This document shows positions 10,008 through 19,569 of a stretch of 64,000 nt of DNA, in pieces (position 1 is the stretch's first letter; the number at the start of each line of letters is the position of its first letter). Source of the DNA: Methylotenera sp. (GTDB lineage Bacteria; Pseudomonadota; Gammaproteobacteria; Burkholderiales; Methylophilaceae); NCBI GenBank assembly GCA_030682715.1, contig JAUXNQ010000019.1, forward strand, positions 1 to 64,000, read 5' to 3'. Both the position numbers and the translations under genes were made by a program. The notes beneath the pieces are model-generated. The model made no database searches and had not been told where the DNA came from. It worked only from the letters and a program-made list of their open reading frames with translations.

Positions 10008-11072
10008 ATGCGCATATTGTTAATTGACAACACTGAACTCAACATCACATTACTGAAGCATCTCATTAAAAAGATTCCAGAATACGAACCCATTACATTT
10101 ACTAATCCTGTTAAGGCACTTATCTGGTGCAGAGATAATGAGCCTGATTTAGTTGTCGTCAACTATGGAATGCCCGAAATGGACGGCATCCAATTCACGC
10201 AACAGTTTAGAGGTTTCGTCAACAACGCTGAGATTCCAGTCTTAATGGTGACAGCTAACAGTGACACGTCAATACGGCAAAAAGCACTTGCTAGCGGAGT
10301 GACTGATTTTCTCAACAAACCTTTAGATAATATTGAATTTATTACTCGCGCTAGAAACATGCTCGCATTACGCCAAAGCCAAAAAGCACTAATAGATCGT
10401 GCCGCATGGCTAGATGATGAAGTGCGCAAAGCGACTGCAAAAATTAAAAATCAAGAACGTGAAACCATATTCTGCCTAGCAAAAGCCGCTGAATATCGCG
10501 ACCCAGAAACTGGTGCACACATTCAGCGTATGGCACATTACTCTAAACATATTGCACATGTACTTGGTTTATCACTTCAAAAACAGGAATTACTGCTTGA
10601 AGCCGCGCCAATGCATGACATTGGCAAAGTTGGGATTCCTGATGCGATTTTACTCAAACCCGGCCGCCTAACCCCAGAAGAGTTTGTAATCATGAAGCAG
10701 CATGCAGCTATTGGTTACGAATTACTCAATGCAAACAGCACTCCTTTGCTTAAAATCGCTGCGGAAATCGCGCTGACACATCATGAAAAATTTGATGGTA
10801 GCGGCTATCCCAATGGTTTAACTGGTGAAAACATTCCTTTGTTCGGACGTATTGTTGCAGTCGCAGACGTATTTGATGCGCTTACCTCAGAGCGTCCCTA
10901 TAAAAAAGCATGGTCCGTAGAGGATGCCTGTCAACTACTTAGAGATGGAAGTGGCAAACACTTCGACCCATCCTGTGTTGATGCATTCTTCAGTGACTTT
11001 GATGAAATCGCCAAGATCAAAAATACCTTCCTAGATGATATTCATGAAGATGGAAGCCACGTTCTATTTTGA
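10008..11072 (+). CDS. HD-GYP domain protein with a degenerate receiver domain (predicted c-di-GMP phosphodiesterase)
   Basis: The protein of 354 residues has a receiver-like domain (residues 1-120) and an HD-GYP domain (about 150-340). The HD-GYP signatures are intact: HDIGKVGIPD, then HHEKFDGSGYPNGL. HD-GYP proteins of this type hydrolyse cyclic di-GMP. In the receiver, the phospho-acceptor position before MPEMDG is Asn52 (codon AAC) instead of Asp, and the usual N-terminal acidic pair is Asp7-Asn8. The conserved Thr82 and Lys104 remain. The receiver therefore probably cannot be phosphorylated in the normal way. The gene is divergent from the sensor kinase across a 273-base gap. ATG 10008 is the start. 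Confidence 0.9.
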   Translation: MRILLIDNTELNITLLKHLIKKIPEYEPITFTNPVKALIWCRDNEPDLVVVNYGMPEMDGIQFTQQFRGFVNNAEIPVLMVTANSDTSIRQKALASGVTDFLNKPLDNIEFITRARNMLALRQSQKALIDRAAWLDDEVRKATAKIKNQERETIFCLAKAAEYRDPETGAHIQRMAHYSKHIAHVLGLSLQKQELLLEAAPMHDIGKVGIPDAILLKPGRLTPEEFVIMKQHAAIGYELLNANSTPLLKIAAEIALTHHEKFDGSGYPNGLTGENIPLFGRIVAVADVFDALTSERPYKKAWSVEDACQLLRDGSGKHFDPSCVDAFFSDFDEIAKIKNTFLDDIHEDGSHVLF

Positions 11073-11169
11073 ATTAGCACATTAAGCAAAAAAAACACCA
11101 GTAATTTCTGAATCATCCTTACAGTAACAAATATCAACAAAGCACTAACGTAAATAGTGCAAAGTATTG

Positions 11170-11175
11170 TAAAAT
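11170..11175 (+). promoter_or_regulatory. Putative -10 element of the 4.5S RNA gene
   Basis: TAAAAT sits 5 bases before the first paired base of the 4.5S RNA, the right place for a sigma-70 -10 box. No convincing -35 hexamer is visible 16-18 bases upstream, so this is weak evidence. Confidence 0.35.
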
Positions 11176-11180
11176 TATGT

Positions 11181-11277
11181 CTGGCGGGCCTCCCCGCATT
11201 GTGAAGTAGCCAATCTGGTCAGGTGCGGAAGCAAGCAGCCACAACTATTAAGCAAGTGCCGGGGTCAAGGCTCGCCT
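11181..11277 (+). ncRNA. ffs: Signal recognition particle 4.5S RNA (bacterial small type)
   Basis: The ends pair: the 5' GGCGGGCC with the 3' GGCTCGCC (one G-U pair), then the inner CCCCGCA with TGCCGGGG. The apical part has the conserved SRP hairpin sequence GGTCAGG, GCGGAAGC and AAGCAGCCA, which forms the Ffh M-domain binding site. Length of about 97 nt fits the small bacterial SRP RNA. It works with Ffh to target ribosomes making membrane proteins. Its position just upstream of dnaX on the same strand is common in Betaproteobacteria. Exact ends are estimated from pairing. Confidence 0.92.
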
Positions 11278-11369
11278 CCTCCTCTCTTTAGCCAAAGCAC
11301 AATTTAAAAGTTAAAGAATCTCCTAACAATTTAAAGACGAAAATACAATTTTCAGCTAAAGTTTAGGCT

Positions 11370-13067
11370 ATGTCATATCAAGTGCTCGCGCGTAAATGGC
11401 GCCCAAAATCTTTTGAAACGCTAGTCGGTCAAGACCACGTAGTTCGTGCGCTCACCAATGCCCTTGAACAAAATCGTTTGCACCATGCCTACTTGTTTAC
11501 TGGCACGCGAGGTGTTGGCAAAACTACACTCGCTCGTATTCTGGCAAAATCGCTTAATTGCGAAACAGGTATCACTGCAAAACCATGTGGCGTTTGCAAT
11601 GCCTGTACAGAAATTGATAAAGGTCGGTTTGTTGACTTAATTGAAGTGGATGCCGCGAGCAATACGCAGGTAGATGCCATGCGTGATTTACTAGACAACG
11701 CACAATATGCACCAACTGCAGGTCGTTTCAAAGTCTATATCATCGATGAAGTGCAAATGCTCTCTAAGAGCGCGTTTAATGCGATGCTTAAAACGTTAGA
11801 AGAACCTCCTGCTCACGTCAAGTTTATCCTTGCCACGACAGACCCTCAAAAAGTACCTGTGACAGTGTTGTCACGTTGCTTGCAGTTCAATTTACGCCAA
11901 ATGGCTGGCACTTCAATTACAGGGCACTTGCAAAATATTCTCACGCAAGAAAATATTGCATTTGAGCCAACTGCATTGCACTTAATTTCACGTGCAGCAG
12001 CTGGTAGCATGCGTGACGCACTCTCGCTCACAGACCAAGCCATTGCTTATGGTGGCCAAACAGTCAACGAGTCAGAAGTACGCGCCATGCTAGGCGCAAT
12101 TGACCAAAGCTATTTATATCAACTATTAGATGCGCTACTCGCTAACAACGGCAACAGCCTGATTAATCAAGCAAAAGCAATGGAAGAACGCAGCATCTCA
12201 TTTGAAGCTGCACTTAATGATTTCGCACAATTACTACATCAAATTGCTGTCGCACAAACGGTACCAGAAAGCGTTGCTAATGACCTTCCTGAACGCGAAG
12301 CACTATTAAGTCTAGCACAAAGAATTTCGCCTGAGACTTTACAGCTTTACTATCAAATCGCCTTATTAGGTCGCCGTGATATTGGCTTAGCGCCTGATGA
12401 GTTTGCTGGTTTCACCATGAGCTTATTGCGCATGCTGGCATTTACGCCAAACGAAAATAGCAACGCCGTTAACAAACCTAAAACACCTAGCCCGATTAAC
12501 AACGCACAGGCTACTAACACGGTCGCAATAGCGCCAGTCGCTCAAACCGAACGCCCAATACAACAAGAAGTGGTTACTGAAGTTGAGATTGAAAACACTT
12601 CACCTACTAGCGAAAGTAATCGTTTAGAAGCGAACGTACCAGCGACTATTCCTACTGAAAATGTTGCAACACCATCACACGCAAACAACAGCACATTTAA
12701 CGGTAACTGGCGAACATTAGTAGACGCCTTAAAGCTAGGGCTTGCCAGAGAGTTAGCTAAGCACTGTGAACTGATTGCCTATGACGAACACAACATTTCA
12801 CTGAGCGTGCCAGAAAGCCAAAAACACTTAGTTTCACCTAATTATCAAGAAAAGTTAGCAACTGCCATTGGTCAGCATTTTGACCGTAAAATAAAATTGC
12901 AATTTAGCATTGGCGGCACAGGCAACACCCCTGCTAAACAGATTTTTCAAGAAAAAGCACAAGCTCAGGCTAATGCCGAAAGTGCAATAGAAGAAGATAG
13001 CTTTGTGCAAGCGCTGATTGACGATTTTGGCGCAACAATCATTCCCAATAGTATCAAACCAATTTAA
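11370..13067 (+). CDS. dnaX: DNA polymerase III subunits gamma/tau
   Basis: The 565-residue protein starts with the family's [20 protein letters not shown] region, has a Walker A ([12 protein letters not shown]), four zinc-binding cysteines between residues about 64 and 79, a DEVQ Walker B and an SRC sensor motif. The middle is a low-complexity linker and the last 130 residues form the tau-specific polymerase-binding region. It is the clamp-loader ATPase that organises the replisome. I saw no A AAA AAG slippery heptamer in the second half, so the E. coli style of making gamma by frameshifting is not apparent. It is followed by ybaB and recR as in most proteobacteria. Confidence 0.97.
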   Translation: MSYQVLARKWRPKSFETLVGQDHVVRALTNALEQNRLHHAYLFTGTRGVGKTTLARILAKSLNCETGITAKPCGVCNACTEIDKGRFVDLIEVDAASNTQVDAMRDLLDNAQYAPTAGRFKVYIIDEVQMLSKSAFNAMLKTLEEPPAHVKFILATTDPQKVPVTVLSRCLQFNLRQMAGTSITGHLQNILTQENIAFEPTALHLISRAAAGSMRDALSLTDQAIAYGGQTVNESEVRAMLGAIDQSYLYQLLDALLANNGNSLINQAKAMEERSISFEAALNDFAQLLHQIAVAQTVPESVANDLPEREALLSLAQRISPETLQLYYQIALLGRRDIGLAPDEFAGFTMSLLRMLAFTPNENSNAVNKPKTPSPINNAQATNTVAIAPVAQTERPIQQEVVTEVEIENTSPTSESNRLEANVPATIPTENVATPSHANNSTFNGNWRTLVDALKLGLARELAKHCELIAYDEHNISLSVPESQKHLVSPNYQEKLATAIGQHFDRKIKLQFSIGGTGNTPAKQIFQEKAQAQANAESAIEEDSFVQALIDDFGATIIPNSIKPI

Positions 13068-13086
13068 TCAAATTAAGGAGAACAAT

Positions 13087-13395
13087 ATGATGAAAGGTGG
13101 CATGGGCAACTTAATGAAACAAGCCCAGCAAATGCAAGCTAATATGCAAAAGGCGCAAGAAGAACTCGCCAATATTGAAGTTGAAGGTATTGCAGCCAAC
13201 GGGCTGGTTAAAGTACAAATGACCTGCAAAAATGAAGTGAAACGCGTTACTTTGGATGACAGCGTCATGGACGACAAAGAAACCTTAGAAGATTTATTAG
13301 TCATCGCATTAAAAGATGCGACAGCAAAAGCTGAAGCAACCTCTTCTTCGCGCCTATCAAGCTTTATGCCTGCTGGCATGAAGTTGCCATTTTAG
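13087..13395 (+). CDS. YbaB/EbfC family nucleoid-associated protein
   Basis: The 102-residue protein has the family's typical start ([17 protein letters not shown]) and a compact DNA-binding dimer fold. YbaB/EbfC proteins bind DNA and are encoded between dnaX and recR in many bacteria, as here. The start is ATG 13087 because AAGGAG lies just ahead of it at 13075-13080; the open frame continues upstream into the end of dnaX, but those codons overlap dnaX and have no ribosome site. The distance from the dnaX stop is 19 bases, indicating an operon. Confidence 0.95.
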   Translation: MMKGGMGNLMKQAQQMQANMQKAQEELANIEVEGIAANGLVKVQMTCKNEVKRVTLDDSVMDDKETLEDLLVIALKDATAKAEATSSSRLSSFMPAGMKLPF

Positions 13396-13419
13396 TTTCA
13401 GCCAAAATTTAAGATTTTG

Positions 13420-14022
13420 ATGAAAAACCCGCCTGCCCTTGAACAACTGATAGAGAGCTTACGTTGTTTACCTGGCGTGGGACCAAAATCGGCACAGCGA
13501 ATGGCCTACTACCTTTTACAACGTGATAGGCAAGGTGCAAATGGCTTAGCTTTAGCCTTAAACAATGCACTACAGGTCGTTGACCACTGTAAACTCTGCA
13601 ATACATTTAGCGAGCAAGCTATTTGTCCTTTATGTGAATCAGCGCAACGAGACAAAACGGTGCTGTGTGTTGTAGAAATGCCAACCGACCTTATTATGCT
13701 AGAAAATACACGCGCCTACACAGGCATGTATTTTGTGCTGATGGGCAGACTGTCACCCCTAGATGGTATTGGTCCTAAAGAGATTCATCTAGATAAACTC
13801 ATTAAACGTGCCCATGATGGCATTGTAGAAGAAGTCATTTTAGCAACCAACTACACCGTAGAAGGTGATGCAACGGCCCATTACATCAGTGAGCTATTAC
13901 GTGTACGTGGCATAAAAGTTAGCCGTATTGCGCGTGGCATGCCAATGGGCGGCGAAATTGAATACGTAGACTCAGGAACGTTGGCACAAGCCATGCTAGA
14001 GCGCAGAAGCGTATTCAAATAA
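13420..14022 (+). CDS. recR: Recombination protein RecR
   Basis: The 200-residue protein has the helix-hairpin-helix at the start ([17 protein letters not shown]), a four-cysteine zinc finger (CKLC and CPLC, about residues 57-71) and a Toprim domain starting near VLCVVEMP. RecR acts with RecF and RecO to load RecA on gapped DNA. ATG 13420 is used; an adjacent TTG in frame would add one residue. It lies 24 bases after ybaB on the same strand, completing the dnaX-ybaB-recR cluster. No strong terminator follows. Confidence 0.97.
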   Translation: MKNPPALEQLIESLRCLPGVGPKSAQRMAYYLLQRDRQGANGLALALNNALQVVDHCKLCNTFSEQAICPLCESAQRDKTVLCVVEMPTDLIMLENTRAYTGMYFVLMGRLSPLDGIGPKEIHLDKLIKRAHDGIVEEVILATNYTVEGDATAHYISELLRVRGIKVSRIARGMPMGGEIEYVDSGTLAQAMLERRSVFK

Positions 14023-14125
14023 CGCTCAATCAGATAGCAGCCTAACAACACAGCCAAGACTCAAAAACGAGTTTAAGCCAGTAGAAGCTATCAAAACACC
14101 TAGACAAAAACAATGTTAACAATCG

Positions 14126-14764
14126 CTAGATTAAGCCTAACAAATCCAGCGGTTCATTAATCGTCCGATCTGCACCCCAAGCGGCAGGTTGATCTGTCTC
14201 TGCCAAGTATCCATATAAAGCCACAACAGTTCGCATCCCTGCGGCCTTCCCTGCCTGAATATCACGCTCAGCGTCACCTACATACCAACATTGCGCTGGA
14301 TTTACATCAGCCTGTTTACAAGCCATTAACAAAGTATCAGGAGCAGGCTTAGATTGTGGTGCATCGTCACCACTGACCACACAGGCAGCACGCGTTAACA
14401 AACCGATACTCTGCATTAAAGGCTGTGTAAAACGGCGAGGCTTATTTGTTACCACACCCCAAGGTATATTTTTAGCTTCTAGCGAAGTCAGCAACTCAGC
14501 AATACCATTAAAAAGAATTGGTTGTCTTGTTAATACTTGGTCATAGATAGCGAGATACTCATCGCGCATCTCAGCAAAAAGGTCATCTTCAATTGTTAAA
14601 TCAAATCCAACCGCTAATAAACCTTTAGACCCATGTGAGGCGTAAGGCCTAATAACATCTAGTGACAACTCAGCTAAACCATGTCGCTCTCGTTGCAAAT
14701 TAAGCGCGTAAGCGAGATCATGTGCGGTATCGACTAAAGTACCGTCTAAATCAAATAAAATCAT
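14126..14764 (-). CDS. gph: Phosphoglycolate phosphatase-type HAD hydrolase
   Basis: The 212-residue protein begins with the HAD motif I FDLDGTLVDTAHD (catalytic Asp pair), contains VTNKP (motif II) and a lysine in SKPAPDT (motif III), and ends with VGDAERDIQAGKAAG (motif IV). It belongs to the Gph group that removes 2-phosphoglycolate formed during DNA repair. The gene lies 2 bases after ubiG on the same strand, a pairing seen in many gamma- and betaproteobacteria. Substrate range within HAD enzymes can vary, so the exact activity is by family assignment. Confidence 0.9.
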   Translation of the reverse strand: MILFDLDGTLVDTAHDLAYALNLQRERHGLAELSLDVIRPYASHGSKGLLAVGFDLTIEDDLFAEMRDEYLAIYDQVLTRQPILFNGIAELLTSLEAKNIPWGVVTNKPRRFTQPLMQSIGLLTRAACVVSGDDAPQSKPAPDTLLMACKQADVNPAQCWYVGDAERDIQAGKAAGMRTVVALYGYLAETDQPAAWGADRTINEPLDLLGLI

Positions 14765-14766
14765 GA

Positions 14767-15495
14767 TTAATCATCACTAAGCTCTGTATGTAATAGATAA
14801 TTGACAGAAACATCTTCGCTTAACGAATAAAGCTTTGTAAAAGGTTGGTAACTCATACCACGCATACCAGCAACCGTTAAACCAGACTGCCTCGCCCAGC
14901 TTGATAGTTCTGATGGTTTAATAAACTTTGCATAATCATGCGTGCCTTTTGGCAACATATTCATTATGTACTCAGCACCCACTACTGCAAATAAATAAGC
15001 TTTAGGATTACGGTTAATCGTTGAAAAAAAGACTGATCCACCAGGCTTTACCAGTTTTGCGCACGCCGCCACGATAGAGGCAGGGTCAGGCACATGCTCC
15101 AGCATTTCCATACAAGTCACCACATCAAAACTAGCAGGTTGTTCAAGCGCCAACTGTTCTACAGATGTGAGAATGTAGCTTACTTTTGCACCACTTTCTA
15201 ACTGATGTAATTTAGCGACATTAAGTGCTTTTTCACCTAAATCAATGCCCGTCACATCAGCCCCTTTAAAATACATGGACTCAGACAAAATCCCCCCGCC
15301 ACAACCTACATCAAGCACACGCTTACCGCTCAAGCCAGCTAAGCTGTCGATGTAATTTAAACGCAATGGGTTAATTTCGTGCAACGGTTTAAATTCGCTA
15401 TTCTTATCCCACCATTTATGGGCAAGTTCGCCAAATTTCTGTAACTCTAGTACATCGGCGTTTAATGTTTGTATTGTCTTAGCTTCGGTTGCCAT
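14767..15495 (-). CDS. ubiG: Ubiquinone biosynthesis O-methyltransferase UbiG
   Basis: The 242-residue class I methyltransferase has the SAM-binding motif [14 protein letters not shown] and the UbiG hallmark [12 protein letters not shown] followed by LHEINPLRL. It catalyses both O-methylations of ubiquinone synthesis at the membrane surface. The start at 15495 overlaps the end of the upstream amidohydrolase gene by 34 bases; no later in-frame ATG precedes the [10 protein letters not shown] region, so this start is accepted. Gph follows 2 bases downstream. Confidence 0.96.
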   Translation of the reverse strand: MATEAKTIQTLNADVLELQKFGELAHKWWDKNSEFKPLHEINPLRLNYIDSLAGLSGKRVLDVGCGGGILSESMYFKGADVTGIDLGEKALNVAKLHQLESGAKVSYILTSVEQLALEQPASFDVVTCMEMLEHVPDPASIVAACAKLVKPGGSVFFSTINRNPKAYLFAVVGAEYIMNMLPKGTHDYAKFIKPSELSSWARQSGLTVAGMRGMSYQPFTKLYSLSEDVSVNYLLHTELSDD

Positions 15496-16814
15496 GTTTG
15501 GATAATTTCCTTTAACTCTACTGGTTCTATATTCGCGTACGACCCATTACTGTAGCGTAACTCACCTGCCACCCAAGTATGGGTCACATGTTCACGACCA
15601 CAGCTGTAGACCAAATGCGAGACTGGATCATAACAAGGTGATATTGAAAAGTCGCTCAATTTAACGGCCACTAAATCCGCTTGCTTCCCTATTTCTATAC
15701 TACCTATCTTATTGTCTAGCCCAATCGCTCGCGCTGCGTTAATCGTCACCATTTTAAGCGCCTGGTAAGCTGGCAGTACTGAGGCATCTTCATCAACCCC
15801 TTTTGCCAATAGCGCAGCAAGACGCATTTCACTGAACATATCAAGGCGATTATTACTCGCAGCGCCATCTGTCCCTATACACACGTTAACATTATTTTTT
15901 AATAAAGCACTTACTGGCGCAATGCCACTACCTAACTTTAAGTTAGACGCTGGGCAATGTGCGATATGGCATCCATATTCGGCTAACATATCAATTTCAT
16001 GTGGCAATAAATGCACCCCATGTGCAGCAATAAAACCTGGCCCCAGCAAACCAATATCAGCAATTCTTTGGATAGGTCTCACACCATAGCTAGCCTCACT
16101 CTGGCTAATCTCATCACGGGTTTCATGTAAATGTGTATGTATCCCCAAGCCCAATTGCTCAGCATAGGTCAATACTTTCTCAAAAGTCTGGTTTGATATT
16201 GTATAAGGCGCGTGTGGCGCTAATGATGAGCTTATTAATGGATTACCACGCCAACTATCATGCGCTTCAAAACCTTTTTGCAAATAATCGTCAGCATCAG
16301 CAGCATAGTTTGTTGGAAACTCCAGCACTGTTAACCCCAAATGCGCGCGAATACCAGCTTTACTCGCTGCCGTTGCTGTTGCCTGCGGGTAAAAATACAT
16401 ATCATTAAAACAAGTTGTACCGCCACTCAACATTTCAGCACTAGCAAGCAAAGAGGCATCTTCGACATAACGCTCTGTTACGATTGTACGCTCAGCTGGC
16501 CAGATATGATCATTTAGCCAAACCATTAGCGGCAGATCATCTGCTATCCCGCGCATTAAGGTCATCGCAGCATGCGTATGCCCATTAATCAAGCCTGGAA
16601 TTAAAACATGATCATCTAAAACTACTGACTCACTTGCTGTATATTTCACTCGAGCTTGGGCTGTTGGTAACACGTCCACAATGATTTGATGATTAATCAC
16701 AACAGAGTAAAACTCATGTAATGAATTACTTGAGTCTACAGGAACAACCCAGCGAGCTTCTATCATCAGCTCAACTTGGGTAATAAGTAACGGCAATTGT
16801 TCTTGTTTTGTCAT
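15462..16814 (-). CDS. TRZ/ATZ family amidohydrolase (MTA/SAH deaminase type)
   Basis: The 450-residue protein has the metal-binding [11 protein letters not shown] motif, a later [10 protein letters not shown] motif and GTDGAASNN near the end of the barrel, typical of the cytosine-deaminase-like TRZ/ATZ branch. Characterised relatives deaminate S-adenosylhomocysteine or 5'-methylthioadenosine. It is the first gene of a tight set with ubiG, a methyltransferase that produces S-adenosylhomocysteine, so a role in clearing that product is plausible but inferred. It starts from ATG 16814. A terminator for the upstream ompA-type gene sits at 16834-16862, so transcription likely begins in the short gap. 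Confidence 0.88.
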   Translation of the reverse strand: MTKQEQLPLLITQVELMIEARWVVPVDSSNSLHEFYSVVINHQIIVDVLPTAQARVKYTASESVVLDDHVLIPGLINGHTHAAMTLMRGIADDLPLMVWLNDHIWPAERTIVTERYVEDASLLASAEMLSGGTTCFNDMYFYPQATATAASKAGIRAHLGLTVLEFPTNYAADADDYLQKGFEAHDSWRGNPLISSSLAPHAPYTISNQTFEKVLTYAEQLGLGIHTHLHETRDEISQSEASYGVRPIQRIADIGLLGPGFIAAHGVHLLPHEIDMLAEYGCHIAHCPASNLKLGSGIAPVSALLKNNVNVCIGTDGAASNNRLDMFSEMRLAALLAKGVDEDASVLPAYQALKMVTINAARAIGLDNKIGSIEIGKQADLVAVKLSDFSISPCYDPVSHLVYSCGREHVTHTWVAGELRYSNGSYANIEPVELKEIIQTWQPKLRQYKH

Positions 16815-16833
16815 AGCATCTCATTCTACCAAT

Positions 16834-16862
16834 AAAAAAGCCCCGCAGAGCGGGGCTTTTTA
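16834..16862 (-). terminator. Rho-independent terminator after the OmpA-like gene
   Basis: The stem GCCCCG (16840-16845) pairs with CGGGGC (16851-16856) around loop CAGAG. It is flanked by a run of A on one side and T on the other, so it can work in both directions. On the minus strand it directly follows the OmpA-like gene, giving GC stem plus U-tract. Confidence 0.9.
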
Positions 16863-16874
16863 AAACCAGAAAAA

Positions 16875-17975
16875 TTATTTACAACCTGTTTCCAATGAAC
16901 GTGTTGCTTCAATCTCAACACGGCGGTTTGGTGCTAAACATTCGATTAATGCTTTACGACCTTTTACGCCGTCGCAATCAACCAATGGAATCATCTCACC
17001 TTTACCAACAGCAATTAGACGATCAGCTTCAACACCTTTAGCAATCAAATAGTCACGTACTTGGTTAGCACGTTTTTCAGAAAGTTTTTGGTTGTAAGCT
17101 TCACTACCAAGTTTATCTGTGTGACCAACCACTTTAACGGTTGCAAAGATTTTGTTTTCTTTCATTTTAGGCACAACTTCGTTGTCTAAAACGCTAGTGT
17201 CTTTTAGCTTAGCTTCATCAAAACCAAACAATTTAGAAGCTTCAATCGTGATTGTTTCATATTGTGGCTCACATACTGGTGCTGGTGCAGGCTCTGCAGC
17301 AGCAACTGGCGCTGGTGCCGGAGCAGGAGCAACTGGCGCTGCCTCTGGTTCAACTGCAGCCACTGGCATTACTGCTGGTGCGCCAAAGCGGAAGATACCG
17401 CCTAAGCTTACTAGCGTGTTACCGATTGTTCTTGTGTCTCTATCAAACGCACCGTTATCTGTCGTTGTTTTTGCACGGCTCAATTGATGACGTACATCAG
17501 CTTGCAAGCCAAATGAATCACTAAACAAATACTGTGCACCTAAACCAACATTTGCCATCCATGAAGTTTTTTTAGCATCAACGTCTGCTGAAGCGTGGTT
17601 ATAGTCAACATCGTTACGTGCTACACCTAAACCAGCTAACAAGAATGGACGGAATTTTTCACGACTAAACATGTATAAAGCATCAACACCTAATGTCGTT
17701 TGTTTATAACGGCCACCTACACCAGCAATACCACTATCTTCACTTGCGCGGTTATAACCTACTCCACCTTGGATATCCCAATGCTCAGATAATTCTTTAC
17801 CAAGCTTGATAAACGCGCCACCGCCGTTATTAGCTTCTAGGTCGTTATCTGTATCCATGTGACTAATACCTGGTAGTGCGTACCAAGCACCGCGGTACAT
17901 ATCCTCTGCAGATACAGCAAATGCTGTTAAACCTAATGTCGCTACAACAGCGATATTTAAGATATTCTTTTTCAT
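16875..17975 (-). CDS. OmpA-family outer membrane protein
   Basis: The 366-residue protein has a signal peptide (cleavage near AVSA-ED), an N-terminal eight-stranded beta-barrel of about 190 residues, a Pro-Ala-rich linker (about 210-240) and a C-terminal OmpA domain with the peptidoglycan-binding NQKLSEKRANQVRDYL region. It anchors the outer membrane to the wall. A short CDGVKGRKALIEC cysteine pair lies inside the OmpA domain. The ribosome site AAGGAG is strong and close to ATG 17975, in line with high expression. A strong intrinsic terminator follows. Confidence 0.95.
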   Translation of the reverse strand: MKKNILNIAVVATLGLTAFAVSAEDMYRGAWYALPGISHMDTDNDLEANNGGGAFIKLGKELSEHWDIQGGVGYNRASEDSGIAGVGGRYKQTTLGVDALYMFSREKFRPFLLAGLGVARNDVDYNHASADVDAKKTSWMANVGLGAQYLFSDSFGLQADVRHQLSRAKTTTDNGAFDRDTRTIGNTLVSLGGIFRFGAPAVMPVAAVEPEAAPVAPAPAPAPVAAAEPAPAPVCEPQYETITIEASKLFGFDEAKLKDTSVLDNEVVPKMKENKIFATVKVVGHTDKLGSEAYNQKLSEKRANQVRDYLIAKGVEADRLIAVGKGEMIPLVDCDGVKGRKALIECLAPNRRVEIEATRSLETGCK

Positions 17976-18075
17976 TCTTATTGCTCCTTGTTAATCAAAC
18001 TTTTATTGCTAATGATACCTAGATAGGCAGTGTAATGCAACTTACAACCTGTTGTATTTACTAGCTTTCAGCTAT

Positions 18076-18097
18076 TTTGTTGTTTATATACAACAAA
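18076..18097. repeat. 8-bp perfect inverted repeat between mfnB and the OmpA gene
   Basis: TTTGTTGT (18076-18083) and ACAACAAA (18090-18097) are perfectly complementary around a 6-base A/T loop. It begins 1 base after the mfnB stop codon. It is A/T-rich and lacks a U-tract, so it could be a weak 3' hairpin of the mfnB transcript or an operator upstream of the OmpA gene. Confidence 0.5.
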
Positions 18098-18098
18098 G

Positions 18099-18785
18099 CT
18101 ACAGCCGTTTACGAATTAATTTTATTTTGTCACCGTCTAAGCTCTGTTTACGTTGGTCGCCCACACACACCCCACCTCTAAAACCAATATATGTTGGGGT
18201 ATAAATAGCTACTTTTTCTAGATGTTGTATGTTTAGCGATCCCGCCAGTCCAAAAACCATTGCATGATCTTTAACTTGTCTAGAAAATGACATTATTTGC
18301 TCATGAGTATAATAATGCATGAAGGTCGCACCATTTTTCTGTGAGGTATCTAACATTACCCCATAAAAACCTGCATTTTTAATTAGATCAACCAAATGCT
18401 TTGGGTACGTCGTTTCAGCAAATAAAACTGCAATTAACTTGACCCCATTTTTTGCAACTTCGGCCAACGCATCCAAACATGGCTGATAGTCTTCTGATTC
18501 AAAAAAGCCTATCTTAACAAAATCAACGTTTGTGCTGGCAACGGCCAACACATCTTGCAAGATTAAATCTGCTTGCATAGGCAAGTCACCAACAGTTGCA
18601 CTAGTCAGCTGCTGTGGGTGAGTTCTGTGTGTGTTCACAAAATTCACGACTTCTTGGATAGTAGCAATAGGCAATGCACCTAATGCGCCCTGATGTGGGT
18701 CTTTTAAATCAATCAAGTCAGCACCATGCATCAAAGCTAATTGTGCTTCATCAATATCTGTCACGCTAATCAATAATTGTGTCAT
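18099..18785 (-). CDS. mfnB: (5-formylfuran-3-yl)methyl phosphate synthase, MfnB homolog
   Basis: The 228-residue TIM-barrel protein matches the DUF556/MfnB family, with the Lys of the DLKDP motif (Lys28) near the start, a VKIGFF strand and a GLAGSL strand. MfnB condenses two glyceraldehyde-3-phosphate molecules into the furan precursor of methanofuran. Methylotrophs use a related methylofuran in the Fhc complex, and fhcBADC is present in this window (56.6-62.0 kb), which supports the call. It is the last gene of a four-gene minus-strand cluster with DUF447, a DHPS-like protein and a flavoprotein. A 140-base gap with degenerate repeats separates it from DUF447. Confidence 0.88.
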   Translation of the reverse strand: MTQLLISVTDIDEAQLALMHGADLIDLKDPHQGALGALPIATIQEVVNFVNTHRTHPQQLTSATVGDLPMQADLILQDVLAVASTNVDFVKIGFFESEDYQPCLDALAEVAKNGVKLIAVLFAETTYPKHLVDLIKNAGFYGVMLDTSQKNGATFMHYYTHEQIMSFSRQVKDHAMVFGLAGSLNIQHLEKVAIYTPTYIGFRGGVCVGDQRKQSLDGDKIKLIRKRL

Positions 18786-18793
18786 GCAATTGC

Positions 18794-18938
18794 AATTCTT
18801 AAACCGATGTTATTCATGAATTAGGCCGAGCTTTCTTAAGATTAAGTATTCTTATGGCAAGTTTTTTAAACTAGCTTTTCTTAAGCTAGGTATTTTTAAA
18901 TCAAACTCTATTAAACCAAGTTCATTTAAGCTAAATTT
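18794..18938. repeat. Degenerate ~15-nt tandem repeats between DUF447 gene and mfnB
   Basis: About seven to nine loosely matching units with a period of 14-16 bases fill the spacer, for example TTCTTAAGATTAAGTA, TTCTTATGGCAAGTT, TTCTTAAGCTAGGTA and CATTTAAGCTAAATT. The shared core is TTTTTAAGCNAAGTT-like. Copies are too diverged for exact boundaries; the right end enters the last codons of the DUF447 gene. Confidence 0.5.
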
Positions 18939-19501
18939 TCAGAGTTAAGCGCTGCTTTATGATTTTCCACCACTTCAATCAACCAACCCCAAGCTTCTAG
19001 CTCTCTTGGACCCGCCGTTTTCTCAATGGCAATGGTTAGATAATCCATTTCTTGGCAAATTTTTTCTAGTGGCAGTCTTTTTAATCGGCTGACTAAAACT
19101 GCCAGCTCAATCACGGCTGCTTGCGCTCGGTTAAATCCTTGAAAGGGTTGATGGTAAGCCTCATGAACCACTTCTAGAAAAAGTTGCGGACGTATATCGT
19201 CATCCTCAAATTTCACTAACTTCAGCTCTTTATGCGCCAACACCTCAGTTAATCTAACGCCATTAATTTTGGTAGCTGGCGTTAAACTGCCAACTGGCCT
19301 TGAAGTCAACGTTGCAGCAAACACACGTACATCATCGGTTAAGTTAACAACAGCATGCTCAGTTGCTAATATATTCGATAACGTTGTAGATGGTTTAAAT
19401 GGAGAAATAACAACCAAGCCATCTTGCATACGTATACCAAACGGCGTGACGTGGACAGCGCCTTGCGCGTCTACTGAGCTAACGATGGTTTCATAAATCA
19501 T
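18926..19501 (-). CDS. DUF447 family protein, FMN-binding split-barrel type
   Basis: The 191-residue protein starts with MIYETIVSSVDAQG, continues with HVTPFGIRM and has a TSRPVGSL segment, the pattern of the DUF447 family, whose structures are FMN-binding split barrels. The biochemical role is not established as far as I know. Members occur in methanogens and in H4MPT-dependent methylotrophs, often next to cofactor genes, as here. The placement between a DHPS-like protein (68 bases upstream) and MfnB suggests a step in pterin or furan cofactor synthesis or maintenance; this is inference. ATG 19501 is used. Confidence 0.82.
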   Translation of the reverse strand: MIYETIVSSVDAQGAVHVTPFGIRMQDGLVVISPFKPSTTLSNILATEHAVVNLTDDVRVFAATLTSRPVGSLTPATKINGVRLTEVLAHKELKLVKFEDDDIRPQLFLEVVHEAYHQPFQGFNRAQAAVIELAVLVSRLKRLPLEKICQEMDYLTIAIEKTAGPRELEAWGWLIEVVENHKAALNSENLA

Positions 19502-19569
19502 GCTTTAACTTTCATTTTACTGCGAGTGTTATCACATTTAGCGCTAACAGCAATTCACTCGCAAATTTC

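Noticed and set aside
13018..13086. Longer N-terminus for YbaB starting inside dnaX
   Set aside because: These codons overlap the end of dnaX, and the AAGGAG site with ATG 13087 gives the usual family start.
17152..17524. Plus-strand open frames within the OmpA-like gene
   Set aside because: They are antisense to the Pro-Ala-rich linker and give low-complexity Ala/Gly or Leu/Gln sequence without a family match.
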